Assembly: GCA_963855995.1 (NCBI GenBank)
Contig: OY979716.1
Coordinates: 45,102,213-45,166,212, forward strand
Reading direction: 5' to 3'
Source of the DNA: Muricea muricata
Taxonomy: Eukaryota; Cnidaria; Anthozoa; Malacalcyonacea; Plexauridae
Length of the DNA stretch: 64,000 nt
Notes under the pieces: model-generated
What the model was told of the DNA's origin: nothing
What the model saw: the letters and a program-made list of their open reading frames with translations, nothing else
Databases searched by the model: none
Program-made: the position numbers and the translations under genes
Shown: in pieces, positions 31,612-42,000 of the stretch
How positions within the stretch are numbered: the stretch's first letter is position 1
Layout: the number at the start of each line of letters is the position of its first letter

Positions 31612-32858
31612 TTAGTAATTAGCGGTCCCGTTAAGTTGTGTTCCGCTAATATCAATTGTACCGTCGGCAATAACGAAAACGTGGCAGGACAAGTCTGATG
31701 TTGTGGCTTCTTTTTCTATTTCCAAAAGTATTCCTGCTTGCGTTCCAATAAGTTTTCGACCGCTACCGCTTACGGTATTATCGTCCACGGTTCTGAAATC
31801 TATAACGCATGCAAACTTGTCGGTGTAATATTTTCGTCGGGATATACATTCATTCCGATATATTTTTCGCAGTCGTCATTACCAAAGAACCGGACGGCTT
31901 CCCTGTACATATTTCGTTTTGCAAGACCACGACTGTAGATATCGTTTGGGTTCCCTTCGACGGTTACATCGACTTGTGTTAAATTTGGGAATGGGAAATG
32001 TTCACTATCGCCTGCACCTTTTTCCGTGAATAACAATACGACGGCTTTCATGCTTTTTCTCGGGATATTGATATCGATGACTTCGCGCGTACTTCCTTTA
32101 GCCCACGATAACGTTTTCAAAAGCGTGGAATAGTTATACGGGAATGAACGGCCGGCATACGTTCCTCGGACACTATTGGCCAGCCCTTCACTTCTAATGA
32201 CGTCGTATTCTAATTGCAAATCTGTAAGCCTATACGTTCCGGTTTCTTCATTCGCTTGTGCTTTCATAATTTTTTCCGATCTTGGTAACGTGATGTCGTA
32301 GACAAAATCGCACATACCGTACGGGGCAAACGGACCGTTATCGCAGAGAATTTTACCAAGGGGGATTTTCATACGGTCGCACATACCTGCAATCGCTGCA
32401 TCTAGTGCACCGTCTGATTTCACTGATTTGTCAGCGCTATTATCTTTAGAAATAAGTTTTCGAACATTTCCAGAGGCAATTCCAAAATCTTGCCGGTTTG
32501 TACGGTTGACGATGGAGCGCCATAAGTCTTTGTAATCTTCCAATAGGCTTCCACCCGTATTCTGGTAAACTTCCACTCCTTGTACTTTAATACTAAGTCG
32601 GTCGACGAGCAACCGGCCTAAATTGTTTAAAAACCAACTTTTCGTGTTGCTGTTGTTAAATTTAAACGATAATGTTAACGTACCAGGGACGATACATTTG
32701 TTTGCATTCAAGGCAGGAATACTTACCGCATAAACATCTTCTGGAACGGCTTCTGTTTTCAATAACGACGCTTCAATGGAACATCTTTTTCCACGTTCAT
32801 CTTTATCGAGCACCGATACTTTCTTATAACCTGCAGTTAATTGTTCACCTCTATTCAT
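31612..32858 (-). pseudogene. Probable major capsid protein, one frameshift
   Basis: 415 codons if the frame is kept; a single missing base near 31,850-31,860 truncates it to 352 aa. Copy 2 is in frame at that point (RRKYYTDKFACVIDF). The N-terminal half shows beta-rich sequence and the stretch NNLGRLLVDRLSIKVQGVEV, followed by EDYKDLW, a pattern I associate with double-jelly-roll capsid proteins of Polinton-like viruses. The C-terminal part (31,614-31,850) reads TVSGSGRKLIGTQAG. Position next to the ATPase and the hydrophobic minor proteins supports a capsid role. Identification is by pattern, not by search. Confidence 0.65.
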
Positions 32859-32862
32859 TTAT

Positions 32863-33447
32863 TTAGTAACTTTTTTTCTTGTATTTTTCATACAAAATAT
32901 ACGCAATAGCGACAGCAAGTAACCATAAATTTTTTGCAAGGAAACCAACGGCATCTGCACTTAACGTTAAAAGTTTAGCGGCTAAATTTAAAAGACCACC
33001 GATGATCGGTGCTACTTTTTCACCGACTTTAGCTAATGCCCTTGCAAATTTGCTTGTGGCTTGTGCTCCTTTTTTAATAGCAGTTCGTGCACCCATAACG
33101 ATAGTGGTTATAATACCTGCAACCGAGATTGCAACGACGGAAATACCTCCAAGGTTTCTTTTAGCCCATTGTTTAAATCGTTCAAAACGCGTTAGATCGT
33201 TTTGTTGGGCTTCTTCGACCATGGATTGGACTTCTACACTTGCTGGTCGTTCGCCCCGTCGTAACCGAATTTCATTGGCTTTGAGTACGCACACTTCGGC
33301 CATTTCCTCGTATAAATTTTTCTTTAATGCATTTGGCTCATTTTCGGCAAGAACACGAAAATAAATTTCTTGTGTTTTTAAGCCGCCGTTATCTAAATTA
33401 AGGTCTGACATTTTTGTTATGCCTCGGAATTCACGGATTTTTTCCAC
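32863..33447 (-). CDS. Membrane-associated minor virion protein (candidate, 194 aa)
   Basis: Charged N-terminal third, then hydrophobic segments ISVVAISVAGIITTIVMGA (about 99-118) and LWLLAVAIAYILYEKY (about 173-188), with Lys/Arg and Ala-rich amphipathic helices between. The first possible start is GTG 33,447, overlapping the TAG stop of the upstream gene by one base; the first ATG is twelve codons later. In copy 2 (61,783-62,378) the same frame continues without a stop into the upstream gene. It may be a membrane-lytic or internal capsid protein (inference). Confidence 0.6.
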   Translation of the reverse strand: MEKIREFRGITKMSDLNLDNGGLKTQEIYFRVLAENEPNALKKNLYEEMAEVCVLKANEIRLRRGERPASVEVQSMVEEAQQNDLTRFERFKQWAKRNLGGISVVAISVAGIITTIVMGARTAIKKGAQATSKFARALAKVGEKVAPIIGGLLNLAAKLLTLSADAVGFLAKNLWLLAVAIAYILYEKYKKKSY

Positions 33448-33950
33448 TAGATCGTAACGACGTCTTCTTTTCCTGCAGCGGCGCGTTTGGCTTCTATTTC
33501 TGCAACTTTCTCATCGGTAAAATGTTCTAAATCTTTAGTACTCTCCCGTACAACCGCTTGTTGGAGGTCCGTAGTAACGGGTATATCCGGTAACGTTTCT
33601 TCTATAAGGGCAGCAGGTGTTTTTTTATGCTCCAATTCGGCTTTGTCTACGAGTTCTTTAAATTTGGCTACTTTGGATAACTTTTGTACATCTTCCGTGT
33701 ACACAAGTCTTTTTCCTCTTTGAACAATAATCCGTACGTTTTCAAATTCTGCACCGTTGATATTCCCTTTCTTGTTCACGGTTAATTTTAGTTTGTCAAA
33801 AATACTTTTTGCAAATGGACCGTCTCTTTTGTTCAGGGAAATACCTAATTCTTTAAGATTTTTTTATCTTCCGTGTACCCACGGTTCCTAACGCCTTGGA
33901 TTTTCCCTAATTCACGATCGGCTTGTTTTTCTTCTTCTAAAGCCGTCGGC
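33447..33950 (-). pseudogene. Virion-region protein, N-terminus deleted and frameshifted
   Basis: The intact part 33,779-33,447 (110 aa; GRKL-type basic patch, then Glu/Lys helices and AEIEAKRAA) continues upstream in another frame to about 33,950 with GYTEDKK and EEKQADRELGK. Copy 2 (62,380-62,972) shows the missing acidic N-terminus. The gene is cut at about 33,955, where plus-strand integrase sequence starts. Function unknown; lies in the structural block. Confidence 0.6.
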
Positions 33951-33954
33951 CAAT

Positions 33955-34545
33955 TATTAGGTACCTTTAAAACAAGATTTGGAAAATACCCTAACGTGGC
34001 CCAGTTTGACGAAGGAAAAGAATTTTATAACGTGGGTGTTCGGGAATTACTGAAAAGCCATAACGTTCATTACTTTTCTACACAATCCGAGAAAAAAGCG
34101 GCTATCGTCGAAAGGTTTAATCGGACATTGAAAACAAAGATGGAAAAATATTTTTACAGTAAAGGTACACGTAATTGGATCAACGTTTTAGACGACCTTA
34201 CAAAAAATTATAACAATACCAAACACAGTAGTATTCATATGAAACCAAATGACGTGGACCAAACGAATGAAAATAGGGTATGGGTTACGTTATACGGGCA
34301 TGTTTTGGAAGGTTTACAACCGCCTAAATTCAAGGTCGGAGATACGGTTAGAGTTAGTAAATATAAAAGTATTTTTGCCAAAGGGTACGAAGCTAATTTT
34401 ACCGAAGAAATTTTTAAAGTGTCCATACGATACGCACAGGATAGAAAAAATAATCCGAAAAAAGAACGGGATGGCATTAGTGAAATGGTTAGGGTACGAT
34501 AGTCCATCGTGGATCCCGAGTAAAAATATAAAGGATATTCAATAA
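33955..34545 (+). pseudogene. Polinton integrase C-terminal part with chromodomain
   Basis: Retroviral-type integrase that inserts the element into host DNA. Only the second half of the catalytic core is left: FDEGKEF contains the second catalytic Asp and KAAIVERFNRTLK the Glu, about 33 residues apart by my count. The SH3-like region GDTVRVSKYK follows. Near 34,425 the frame shifts by one and the end reads as a chromodomain (HRIEKII...ALVKWLGYDSPSW). The N-terminal zinc domain and the first Asp are gone (compare 63,592-64,000), removed by the deletion at about 33,955. Confidence 0.8.
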
Positions 34546-34548
34546 AAA

Positions 34549-35992
34549 ATGTCGGAAGAAGATTTTACCAAATACGAAACGTCGTACAGACAATATTACG
34601 GGTCCAATTATAACAAAGCATTACGAAATTTAAAAAATACCAAAAAACGCATGGAAAAACAATTCGCCCAACAATATCCAAACGCTCGTTTGGATAGGTT
34701 CAAGTTTAACGTCATCTTATCCAAAACAGGCGACGTTACCGGGACGAGCATAACGCTTAAAGTTCGCGACGGGCAATTTTTAGACATTACGACCGACGAT
34801 TTTAAAAAATTATATTCGGGCGAGTTACACTGGTTACCGGTCATCTGGGATACGAGCGGGACGGTACAACCGTTTGCCTTCGCTCGTCGTTACCCTATAA
34901 TTTTCGGAAATTCATCATTTACGTCAATGCAAATTCTGGGTTTACAAGTAATTTCGACGCGTTGTCTACATCGTGGGAAGGAAACGCAAACGATATTACA
35001 AAAATGGCCGTGAACAAAGACGACCCGTATTTTGCATCGTTAGTAGCAGCTTATATTATTTCTCACGTGGGTGGGTTGAGTCGGAAACATTTAACAGGTG
35101 ACAATAACGTGTTACGAGTATTGCGCGGTACTGTCTCTATTACCATATGAAACGGTTTACGGGAACGCCAGAAAAAATGTCGCCGTATATTACGAACGAC
35201 ATTAAAAAAATAATTCAAAAAAATATCCCACACAAACGTATATGGGTTCATAAATTTGAACGGACGCGTGCCGAGATAAATTATTGGCATTCTCATCATG
35301 CGAATAAAAATATTAGGAATTATAGGTATATGATGTCGGCTAATAACACAGGTGTGCTTGGGATCGACTACGAAGAAGTTTCAAAAGTCGTTAACGATAA
35401 CGATAGCGATACCGATTGGATGAAATTAATTAAAGACGATAGCGACGGTCTTACAAAAACCGGACAAATTTTAGTACAATCGGCTATTGAATCGTACATG
35501 TATAGCGTTTTAGGAGCACAAGCACAAACACGATGGCCTATTGTTGGGCAAGGTGCAAAATCATTACAAACGCAGTAAATATTCCATCGGCTTGTTCAAG
35601 ATACGATCGCACAAGATAATCCGTCAAAAGCTATTTCGGATATGCGAAAAGCCATTCAAGGTACAAACGTCGTATTAAACATGGCTATCATGCCAGGTAT
35701 TATTTTAGTCCCATCCAACATGATTATTTTAAAAAATAAAGTCGAAGGGTATAACAACGTTTTAACCATCGCTACGAACGCCATGAAATTTGGCGTAAAT
35801 ACAAAAGTTAATTACGTTGCCCCCAAGGTAACGAAAAAACCACCTATACCACCACCAACTATTACGAAAAAACCACCACCTACGTCAACGGTAAAACAAC
35901 CAACTATAACGACACAAGCAAACGCTCATCTCCCATACCTTTTAGGTAGTACGATTGGGGTAGGGTTTTTAGTCACGAAATTTGTTTTGTAA
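34549..35992 (+). pseudogene. Virion-region protein with C-terminal membrane anchor, broken
   Basis: About 480 codons in three pieces: 34,549 to about 34,890 (KTGDVTGTSITLKVRDG, possibly beta-rich), a middle piece ending near 35,150 in another frame, and 35,147-35,992 in a third frame with an in-frame TAA at 35,576-35,578. The end has Pro/Thr-rich spacer (KKPPPTSTVKQP) and one transmembrane helix (LLGSTIGVGFLVTKFVL). I do not recognise the family. ATAAAAA precedes the ATG. Stops 1 bp before a hairpin. Confidence 0.55.
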
Positions 35993-36018
35993 TTTCATAA
36001 CCTGTATAGGTTATGAAA
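35993..36018. terminator. 11-bp hairpin between converging genes
   Basis: TTTCATAACCT - GTAT - AGGTTATGAAA, perfect, between the stops of the plus-strand gene (35,992) and the minus-strand gene (36,024). Confidence 0.65.
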
Positions 36019-36023
36019 ATCAT

Positions 36024-36430
36024 TTAAAACAATAGTTTGGTTGCTAAAGCCCCGGCTACTGATCCTGTCACGCCAACGACAACGTTCGTATACGTTTTCA
36101 TTTCGTCGGACGGTTCGTAATAATCGTTGATCGTAGGTTCCGGGCCAATATCTTCATCCATTGCCGTTCGTAACTTGTGTAACGCTTCGTTCGTCGCATC
36201 TAAATCTTTATTCGCATCGACCAATTGTTGGTGTAATAAGGCGACTTTGTTCTTTTTTTTTTGACAGTTTTTTCATACCATTTTTCGTTTGCAGCCGTTA
36301 ATTGTTCCATGGCTAAATTATGTCTTTTCATTTCATCTTCGTACCCTTTTTTGTCTAATTTGTGGAAAACGTAACCGGCACCTGCAAAGGCAACGGCATT
36401 AAATAACCCACCTGCTACGACGCTTGCCAT
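36024..36430 (-). pseudogene. Two-TM coiled-coil protein, homopolymer frameshift
   Basis: N-terminal hydrophobic segment (GGLFNAVAFAGAGYVF), a helical middle with ANEKWYEKTVKKK, then DANKDLDATNEALHKLRTAM and a C-terminal TM (VVVGVTGSVAGALATKLLF). Frames switch within a run of T at about 36,246-36,256, so a sequencing or replication slip is the simplest explanation; about 135 aa if joined. Function unknown. Confidence 0.55.
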
Positions 36431-36438
36431 TCTTTTAT

Positions 36439-36672
36439 CTAAGACTTTTTAAACGGTTCGGCCGGGACCCAATCTTTTTTCTGTGCGAATTTTACAAGTA
36501 GTGATCCACCACCCACTGCGACTGCCATCTTCACCAAGTTTTGCATCGTCCGTGTGACACCAAGGTTTTCTCTTAAAAGTTTACTACTTGCCATCGATAC
36601 TCCAGCGGCCCCAGCCGTGATAAGACCGGCATTATACAAACTGTTTAAAACTTCTTTTTTCGTTAAAGACAT
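36439..36672 (-). CDS. Small membrane protein (77 aa)
   Basis: Ala/Gly-rich helices (LITAGAAGVSMASSKLL; MAVAVGGGSLLVKFA) flanked by Lys. Start ATG preceded by AAATAAATAAG, the motif seen before many genes of this element. Follows the 103-aa gene by 7 bp. Function unknown. Confidence 0.6.
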   Translation of the reverse strand: MSLTKKEVLNSLYNAGLITAGAAGVSMASSKLLRENLGVTRTMQNLVKMAVAVGGGSLLVKFAQKKDWVPAEPFKKS

Positions 36673-36679
36673 TACTTAT

Positions 36680-36991
36680 TTATTTACAAGTCATCAAAAT
36701 TATTTTTTTTTCTGGTTGTTTTTCTTGTTGCGGTTGCTCTTGTTGTTGACATTCTTCTTTTTTACAAAGAAAATTATAGGTCCCGTAGCCAAGACCAATT
36801 ACACCAAGCACGCCTACGGACACATAGAGAAGGTTTGCGTTTCCAGTACATTCTTCTTCCAATTTTTTACGTTCCTCGGCTTTCCGTGCTTTGGCTTCTT
36901 TGGAAATAGCCGCTAGACGTCTTCCTGCTGCTACCCGGCCAGGATTTTTTACCCTTTGTTCGGTCGTGGTAATTTTAGTTTCTTCTGACAT
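36680..36991 (-). CDS. Single-TM protein (103 aa)
   Basis: Basic N-terminal half (RVAAGRRLAAISKEAKARKA), one transmembrane helix (LLYVSVGVLGVIGLGYGTY, about 55-73), then a Cys and Gln/Glu/Lys-rich tail. Preceded by AAATAAATA directly at the ATG. Function unknown. First gene left of the AAAGTACTTT repeat region. Confidence 0.6.
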   Translation of the reverse strand: MSEETKITTTEQRVKNPGRVAAGRRLAAISKEAKARKAEERKKLEEECTGNANLLYVSVGVLGVIGLGYGTYNFLCKKEECQQQEQPQQEKQPEKKIILMTCK

Positions 36992-36997
36992 TATTTA

Positions 36998-37111
36998 TTT
37001 AAAGTACTTGTATTCCCTTTTTAAAGTACTTTGTACGACTTCAATAAGTTCTTTGTAAAGTACTTTGCACGACTTTAAAAAACCTACCAAAGTACTTTAC
37101 AAAGTACTTTA
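36998..37111. repeat. AAAGTACTTT palindromic repeat cluster 1
   Basis: Five copies of the palindrome AAAGTACTT(T), two followed by GYACGACTT, with AAAAAACCTACC between. A second cluster lies at about 37,295-37,425. Each cluster precedes a small membrane-protein gene on the plus strand, so the unit repeat+gene is duplicated. Iteron-like; could be an origin or operator. Confidence 0.7.
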
Positions 37112-37273
37112 ATAACATCAGCTGCCATATTTTTTGGATTAAACCCAAGTCATAGCCGCTTAACGGCAAGTCTATTTTTCGCGATCGGTTTCATATTCCG
37201 CGAGTACCTAATACTCAAAGAAGAAGAAGAGGAATACGAGCCGGTAGACGAAGAAGAACACGCCGACGCGTGA
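37112..37273 (+). CDS. Small TM protein without ATG (53 codons), paralogue
   Basis: Open frame with LTASLFFAIGFIFREYL and an acidic tail (KEEEEEYEPVDEEEHADA). Aligns with the neighbouring 54-aa protein at 37,440 (VAALFFSLGLLG...EEE). No ATG is in frame; the frame would start with ATA or a lost start codon. A recently inactivated duplicate, or a non-AUG start. Confidence 0.4.
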   Translation: MTSAAIFFGLNPSHSRLTASLFFAIGFIFREYLILKEEEEEYEPVDEEEHADA

Positions 37274-37294
37274 AATTTTATTACCTTTGTTTAA

Positions 37295-37425
37295 ATATTT
37301 GTAATTCTTTTTTAAAGTACTTTGTACGACTTCAATAAGTTCTTTGTAAAGTACTTTGTACGACTTCAACAAGTTCTTTGTACGACTTTACAAAAAACCT
37401 ACCAAGGTTCTTTAAAAAAAAAATT
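37295..37425. repeat. AAAGTACTTT palindromic repeat cluster 2
   Basis: Two AAAGTACTTTGTACGACTT units joined by CAATAAGTTC, a third degenerate unit and AAAAAACCTACC. Same order as cluster 1, so it arose by segmental duplication with its gene. Confidence 0.7.
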
Positions 37426-37439
37426 TATCTATATAATAA

Positions 37440-37604
37440 ATGTGGTTTAAAAAGTCATCCGTACAATTAGCAGCAGTAGCGGTTTTGGTGCTAGGCTCCG
37501 ACAAGAGTCTATCAAACCAAATAGTAGCGGCCCTATTTTTCTCATTAGGTTTGTTGGGACAAATGTTGGAAGAGGAACGTAAAACTGTAAAAGAAGAAGA
37601 TTAA
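37440..37604 (+). CDS. 54-aa membrane protein with acidic tail
   Basis: ATG at 37,440 after TATAATAA. Sequence MWFKKSSVQLAAVAVLVLG, second hydrophobic stretch QIVAALFFSLGLLGQ, then EEERKTVKEED. Similar in size and plan to the 54-aa protein at 57,594-57,758 of copy 2. Ends 2 bp before a hairpin. Function unknown. Confidence 0.6.
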   Translation: MWFKKSSVQLAAVAVLVLGSDKSLSNQIVAALFFSLGLLGQMLEEERKTVKEED

Positions 37605-37606
37605 AT

Positions 37607-37635
37607 AATTCTAAACGAATTCCTCGTTTAGAATT
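37607..37635. terminator. 12-bp hairpin between converging genes
   Basis: AATTCTAAACGA - ATTCC - TCGTTTAGAATT, perfect. The right arm contains the stop codon of the minus-strand gene. Confidence 0.65.
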
Positions 37636-38110
37636 TCCATTCAGATGTTGGTGGCACCGTTTTTAGTTTGTCCAAAGCTGTCATTTTAGACCATTTTCTA
37701 TTTAATTCGCGAATGTATGGTTTCACAATCGTACGCACGATATGTCCTTCAACGTGTTGTCCTGCACTACTTAATTCATTAGCAAGAAACGATAATTTTT
37801 TTTGCTTTTTACATTCGACCGCTTTATGGTCTTTCCGAAGGATGGGAAGTAATATATACTTAATTGGTTTGTATATCCCAAGGCGTTGGCCGGGTTCTTC
37901 AAAAAAAGATAATTTTAAAAATTCATGGATAATTTTTCCAACCCTATTTGTTGGGTTTAGTTCACATAAGTTAAATATAAAATATAAGACGGCTTCTTGA
38001 AAATATTTAGATTCTCTATAATCTCTACCGGGGCCAACCTCTAAACAATTACACTCAAATTCTCTAAAAACTTTTTGGAATAAATCTTTACTATGGTTAG
38101 CAATTTCCAT
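37628..38110 (-). CDS. Helical protein (160 aa), unknown
   Basis: Intact. N-terminal half with ECNCLEVGPGRDYRESKYF and a hydrophobic helix AVLYFIFNLCEL; C-terminal half basic and helical (RTIVKPYIRELNRKWSKM). No motif that I can assign. Its leader on the minus strand contains the hairpin at 38,112. Confidence 0.55.
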   Translation of the reverse strand: MEIANHSKDLFQKVFREFECNCLEVGPGRDYRESKYFQEAVLYFIFNLCELNPTNRVGKIIHEFLKLSFFEEPGQRLGIYKPIKYILLPILRKDHKAVECKKQKKLSFLANELSSAGQHVEGHIVRTIVKPYIRELNRKWSKMTALDKLKTVPPTSEWKF

Positions 38111-38111
38111 T

Positions 38112-38142
38112 TTTTTTTATACCTTTTAAAGGTATAAAAAAA
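38112..38142. terminator. 15-bp hairpin between two minus-strand genes
   Basis: TTTTTTTATACCTTT - T - AAAGGTATAAAAAAA, perfect. Lies after the GIY-YIG gene and 2 bp before the start of the 160-aa gene. Confidence 0.6.
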
Positions 38143-38213
38143 TTTTGGTGTGATTTTTTTAATCGACAGAATTGAGCCACGCGTAGGAATGCTTAAGAGT
38201 GTCTAAATGACAT

Positions 38214-38643
38214 TTAATTGGTAATTATCTTTACATGCAATGTCACACAACTCACAATAGTAACTTTTTTCTTCTTTATTTTTTTTACGGTATACCTTCT
38301 ATATTCCCTTTCATCTACATCTTCATTCACCGAGGAGATCGTATTAAGGATCGCATTTAAAACTTTTATCCATTCCTGTTCACATTCGCAAATCGCTGCC
38401 CGATCGCATGGGATCGTTATTAGTGGGACAATTTTCCAACGGTGGACCCCAACCTCACGCATTTTTTGATATAGTCTAGAACTGCCGTGCCATTTTAACC
38501 TTGACGGGTTACCAGCATTTTGTTTATGGTCAGCCAACCGTTTTCCTAAAGGCTGCAGCGTGCTCCCTATACAAAATACCGGTACCACCGTCGGTACGAC
38601 ATAACATATAAACGATCCGGTTCTTAATCTCATCAGAAGACAT
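38214..38643 (-). pseudogene. GIY-YIG nuclease, frameshifted in the catalytic motif
   Basis: Single-strand-nicking nuclease fold found in some Polintons, virophages and homing endonucleases. Start ATG 38,643 (MSSDEIKNRIVYMLCRTDG) gives the first strand of the domain (VYML). One frame over, CIGSTLQPLGKRLADHKQ gives the second half with Gly and Arg, then CECEQEWIKVLNA. The shift falls inside the GIY-YIG core near 38,575. Placed between a hairpin and the 134-aa gene. Confidence 0.65.
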
Positions 38644-38648
38644 GTTTA

Positions 38649-38675
38649 TTTTATAATCTTTGAAAGATTATAAAA
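38649..38675. terminator. 13-bp hairpin between two minus-strand genes
   Basis: TTTTATAATCTTT - G - AAAGATTATAAAA, perfect, downstream of the 134-aa gene and upstream of the GIY-YIG start. Confidence 0.65.
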
Positions 38676-38691
38676 TTTCGTCTTGCAATTT

Positions 38692-39096
38692 TTACTCTTT
38701 CAATATTTCCAAACTAGGGTACAACGGAGGCGCGGTTGGGTTATTCCAAACCTCTTTTAAAACTTGTTCACGTATAAGTTGTTCGCTGATGGTCTTCAAA
38801 TCTTTCATCTTTGTTTCCTTATCCTCTTTAGACTTTTTTATTCCTCCAACGCTCGTAACTGTACTCGTACCCATATCGACCAACGCGACTGCCCCTTCAA
38901 GTGCCGCTATCACGATAGCCGGTGGAAAAAACAACGCGGTCGTAATACCACCGGCAACGAGCATGCTTTTTACTAATGTTTTCGGTAAAAATACTGCTTT
39001 TTTCTTAGCCGATTTGTTCTTTAAATTTTTGACGTCGTTAACAAGATCATCTTTTAAACGTAAAAGACTTTCCTCGGTCGCTTGTGTAAGATCCAT
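38692..39096 (-). CDS. Hydrophobic-core protein (134 aa), unknown
   Basis: N-terminal charged helix (EESLLRLKDDLVNDVKNLKN), then a long hydrophobic hairpin-like region (SMLVAGGITTALFFPPAIVIAALEGAV split at PP), then a Lys/Glu helix and a PTAPPLYPSLE end; PPLYPS looks like a PPxY-type late-domain variant. Start 3 bp after the end of the polymerase gene, preceded by ATAAATA. Function unknown. Confidence 0.55.
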   Translation of the reverse strand: MDLTQATEESLLRLKDDLVNDVKNLKNKSAKKKAVFLPKTLVKSMLVAGGITTALFFPPAIVIAALEGAVALVDMGTSTVTSVGGIKKSKEDKETKMKDLKTISEQLIREQVLKEVWNNPTAPPLYPSLEILKE

Positions 39097-39099
39097 TAT

Positions 39100-42000
39100 T
39101 TATAGAATGGCTTTTAACGCTAAATTCATCAACGGTCCTTTTTGTGCTAACCTTTTTAAATTTAATTGCACATATTCCAAACCCTCATGTCTCGCACGCC
39201 AATGACCGTGCGGTACCGTATGGGTTCCATCGGATAAGATGACACGTTTGTCATCTTTTGGGCTTAATGCGACTTTACTTATTTTTTCCGTAAACATTTC
39301 ATGATCATGTGTTCTAAAACACAACTGTGTTACACTTTTGGACTGTAAATTAAACACACAATTCTTATAATCTTCGAGCGTAATCCTTTTTTTAACAACG
39401 GCTTTTTTAGCACCTTTACATTTTTTCCCCTGTTCCCAATACATGTCTTTACCCTACATTTTCCATCACAAAAATTTTTAACGCACATGCCCGGATAGTC
39501 GCTTAATGTTAACGCGTACGATTTCGAACACATGCCGGCATATTCACTCACGGGTCGACCCTTATATTCGTCTTTCCATAACCCGATTACTTTCTCATTC
39601 ATCCTAGGTAAACCAGCAGGATGGTTTTCTGGATACGCGCTCGTATCGTACAACGTTGGAACTTCATCACGAATATCGTCGTACCAATCCTCGGTTTGTA
39701 TTTCCAAAAGAAACGAATCCGTATCGGTCATCTGTAATCGTGCACGATCACCGTACTTTGCTTTGACGTTGTTATAGAAATAATCATACATAAGGGTTTT
39801 TGATATGTCTAAGACGGCTATCCCAACGTAAGACGGTTTGTTTAATACGACTTTGGATGGGTCCAAGTGTATACCGGCAAGCGTTTCGTTATAAACGGTA
39901 TAATCTTTAAACGTTGGTTTAGAAATATATTTTAAGGCTTGTTTACGAGATCGGACAAGTTGATATTCGGTACGACCGAGTAAATTTTCACATGTCTTCC
40001 CAAAAACAGCGTTGTTTAATAATTTGTACATATCTTTATCCGCATCGTTCTTAGCGGCAGCACGTAACCTCGTATTAAGGTCAATATACGGTTTTAACCA
40101 AAAAGATTCGTTAAATTTTAAGGCTTGATGGACGTGTGTTACTTGAACGCCTAACGTTTTGTACAAGTGTAAATTACGAATGTGGCACACGTAATTTTTC
40201 TTCGGTAATAAGTTGGGTGCTAATTTTTTTACTTTCGAACCCTCGGGAATAATATTATCGGGTGCAGGTACAAATTCTGAAAAATAATCATGCAAGTCTT
40301 CCGGATACTCAAGATCGACTTTCACAAAACACGGTGGAAATTCTTCGATCGGAACACTTAATTCCTCATCCGTCATCCATGCAAACCCGCCCGTGGGTAA
40401 CGGTTGTGACATCGCCCACCCGTATAAATTATTCGCATCCAGGTAAATTAAATATTTGGTAACTTGGTCTGGATTAAAAATTTCACCGTCTGTTATTTTT
40501 TGTTCTAAGTCTTCCACCTCATCAAAAGAAAAATCTGGAAAATATTCGCAAACGGACCCTACCGAAAATGGTTTCCCTAACTCTTGCATAATTTCAATCG
40601 GAAGTTTGTCACGGATTAAATCCCATATACGGATTATTCGCTTTGGCATACCGGTTTGGGATTGTAAAAATACCCCCACGTTTCCCTTCCTGGATGAAGT
40701 CGTACATATCGCGGTCGGAAATTAATTCTAATTCTTGTCCCGTATATTTTAATGCCGCTTTCCACGAAAATCCGGGTAATGTATACGAATGTAAAATATC
40801 AAGCCCGTGCGTTTCCATTAACCTATCCCGTTGGTATTCCATAATATCCGCAAGTTGTATCATGTCCACTTTACAATAGAAGTCGTGATAATCGCGCATG
40901 GTTTTTAAATTAAATTTATCGCAAACATCTAAAAAATGTGCATAATCTTCATCGGGAATATGTTCGTCATTTAATGCCGAGTAAAAATCATCTTGAGTTA
41001 CATGTTTAGAATCTACTTCTAAATTTTTGATCGACGTAAACCAATCGTAGGGGAAAACACCTTTACGAATTAACACGTCAAAATGTTCATCTCCGAACTC
41101 ATGCTTTAATAATTTAAATTCAGACCGAGGGAACGTTTTTACACAATTTGCTAAACTCGCTTGTAAAAAACCTAACGTGTCTACAAGCCGAATGTACCAC
41201 GTATCTTTTTTAGTAGCCGTATCTAATTTTGGAGCTCCGTTTTTATCCACCACGGTTGTTTCGCTAATCCGCACGGCTTTTTCGACAGAAATATATTGTT
41301 CCGAATTTCGTGCAATCGTTCTTATATGACCGTTGACACAACCTAATTCATGAACCAGTAGATGGAATTCATATTTTGTACCATTATGGAAACCAACAGG
41401 AACCGTCTTATCTTTTTTCAAAGCCAAATTGCATTTACCGTGTGCCGCTCCTCGAAATTTACCCGTAAAATGACAATGATCTCTTACCTTATCGTTGTCA
41501 ACGAAACCCTTTTGACAAATCCAACACCGTGTCGCGTTACCAAACATGTCTTGATCTTCCTCGGTCATGATCATCGGTCGATCTTCTGCATACTTTTGGC
41601 CTAAATCGTAAACCAAATCCGTCACCGTTCGTATAAAATGTACGGCAACATTTTCATTATCCGTTTCCGCCATGTATTGAATGGTACGACTTTCAGAAGG
41701 ATCTACACGCGATACGAATTGTAAACAATACCCGGAACTTCTATGAATTTGCGTTTGAGTCGTTTTATCCCCTTTTTGGATATTTACTTTCTTGAGCCGA
41801 CATTCAAAATCACCGTAAATAACAAAAGGTTTAAATGCTATATCCTTAACATTTTCAAATTTAACAACCGAACCTACTTTTGGCATTTTTTCGACGGTCC
41901 GTTTCTCTGCTTTACAATCTTTTTTATGCCGAGCTACCCCGTCTGCGGTCCGGTGATGGTACGTACAGTATGGACAATAGAAACTCGCATGATCGTGCAT

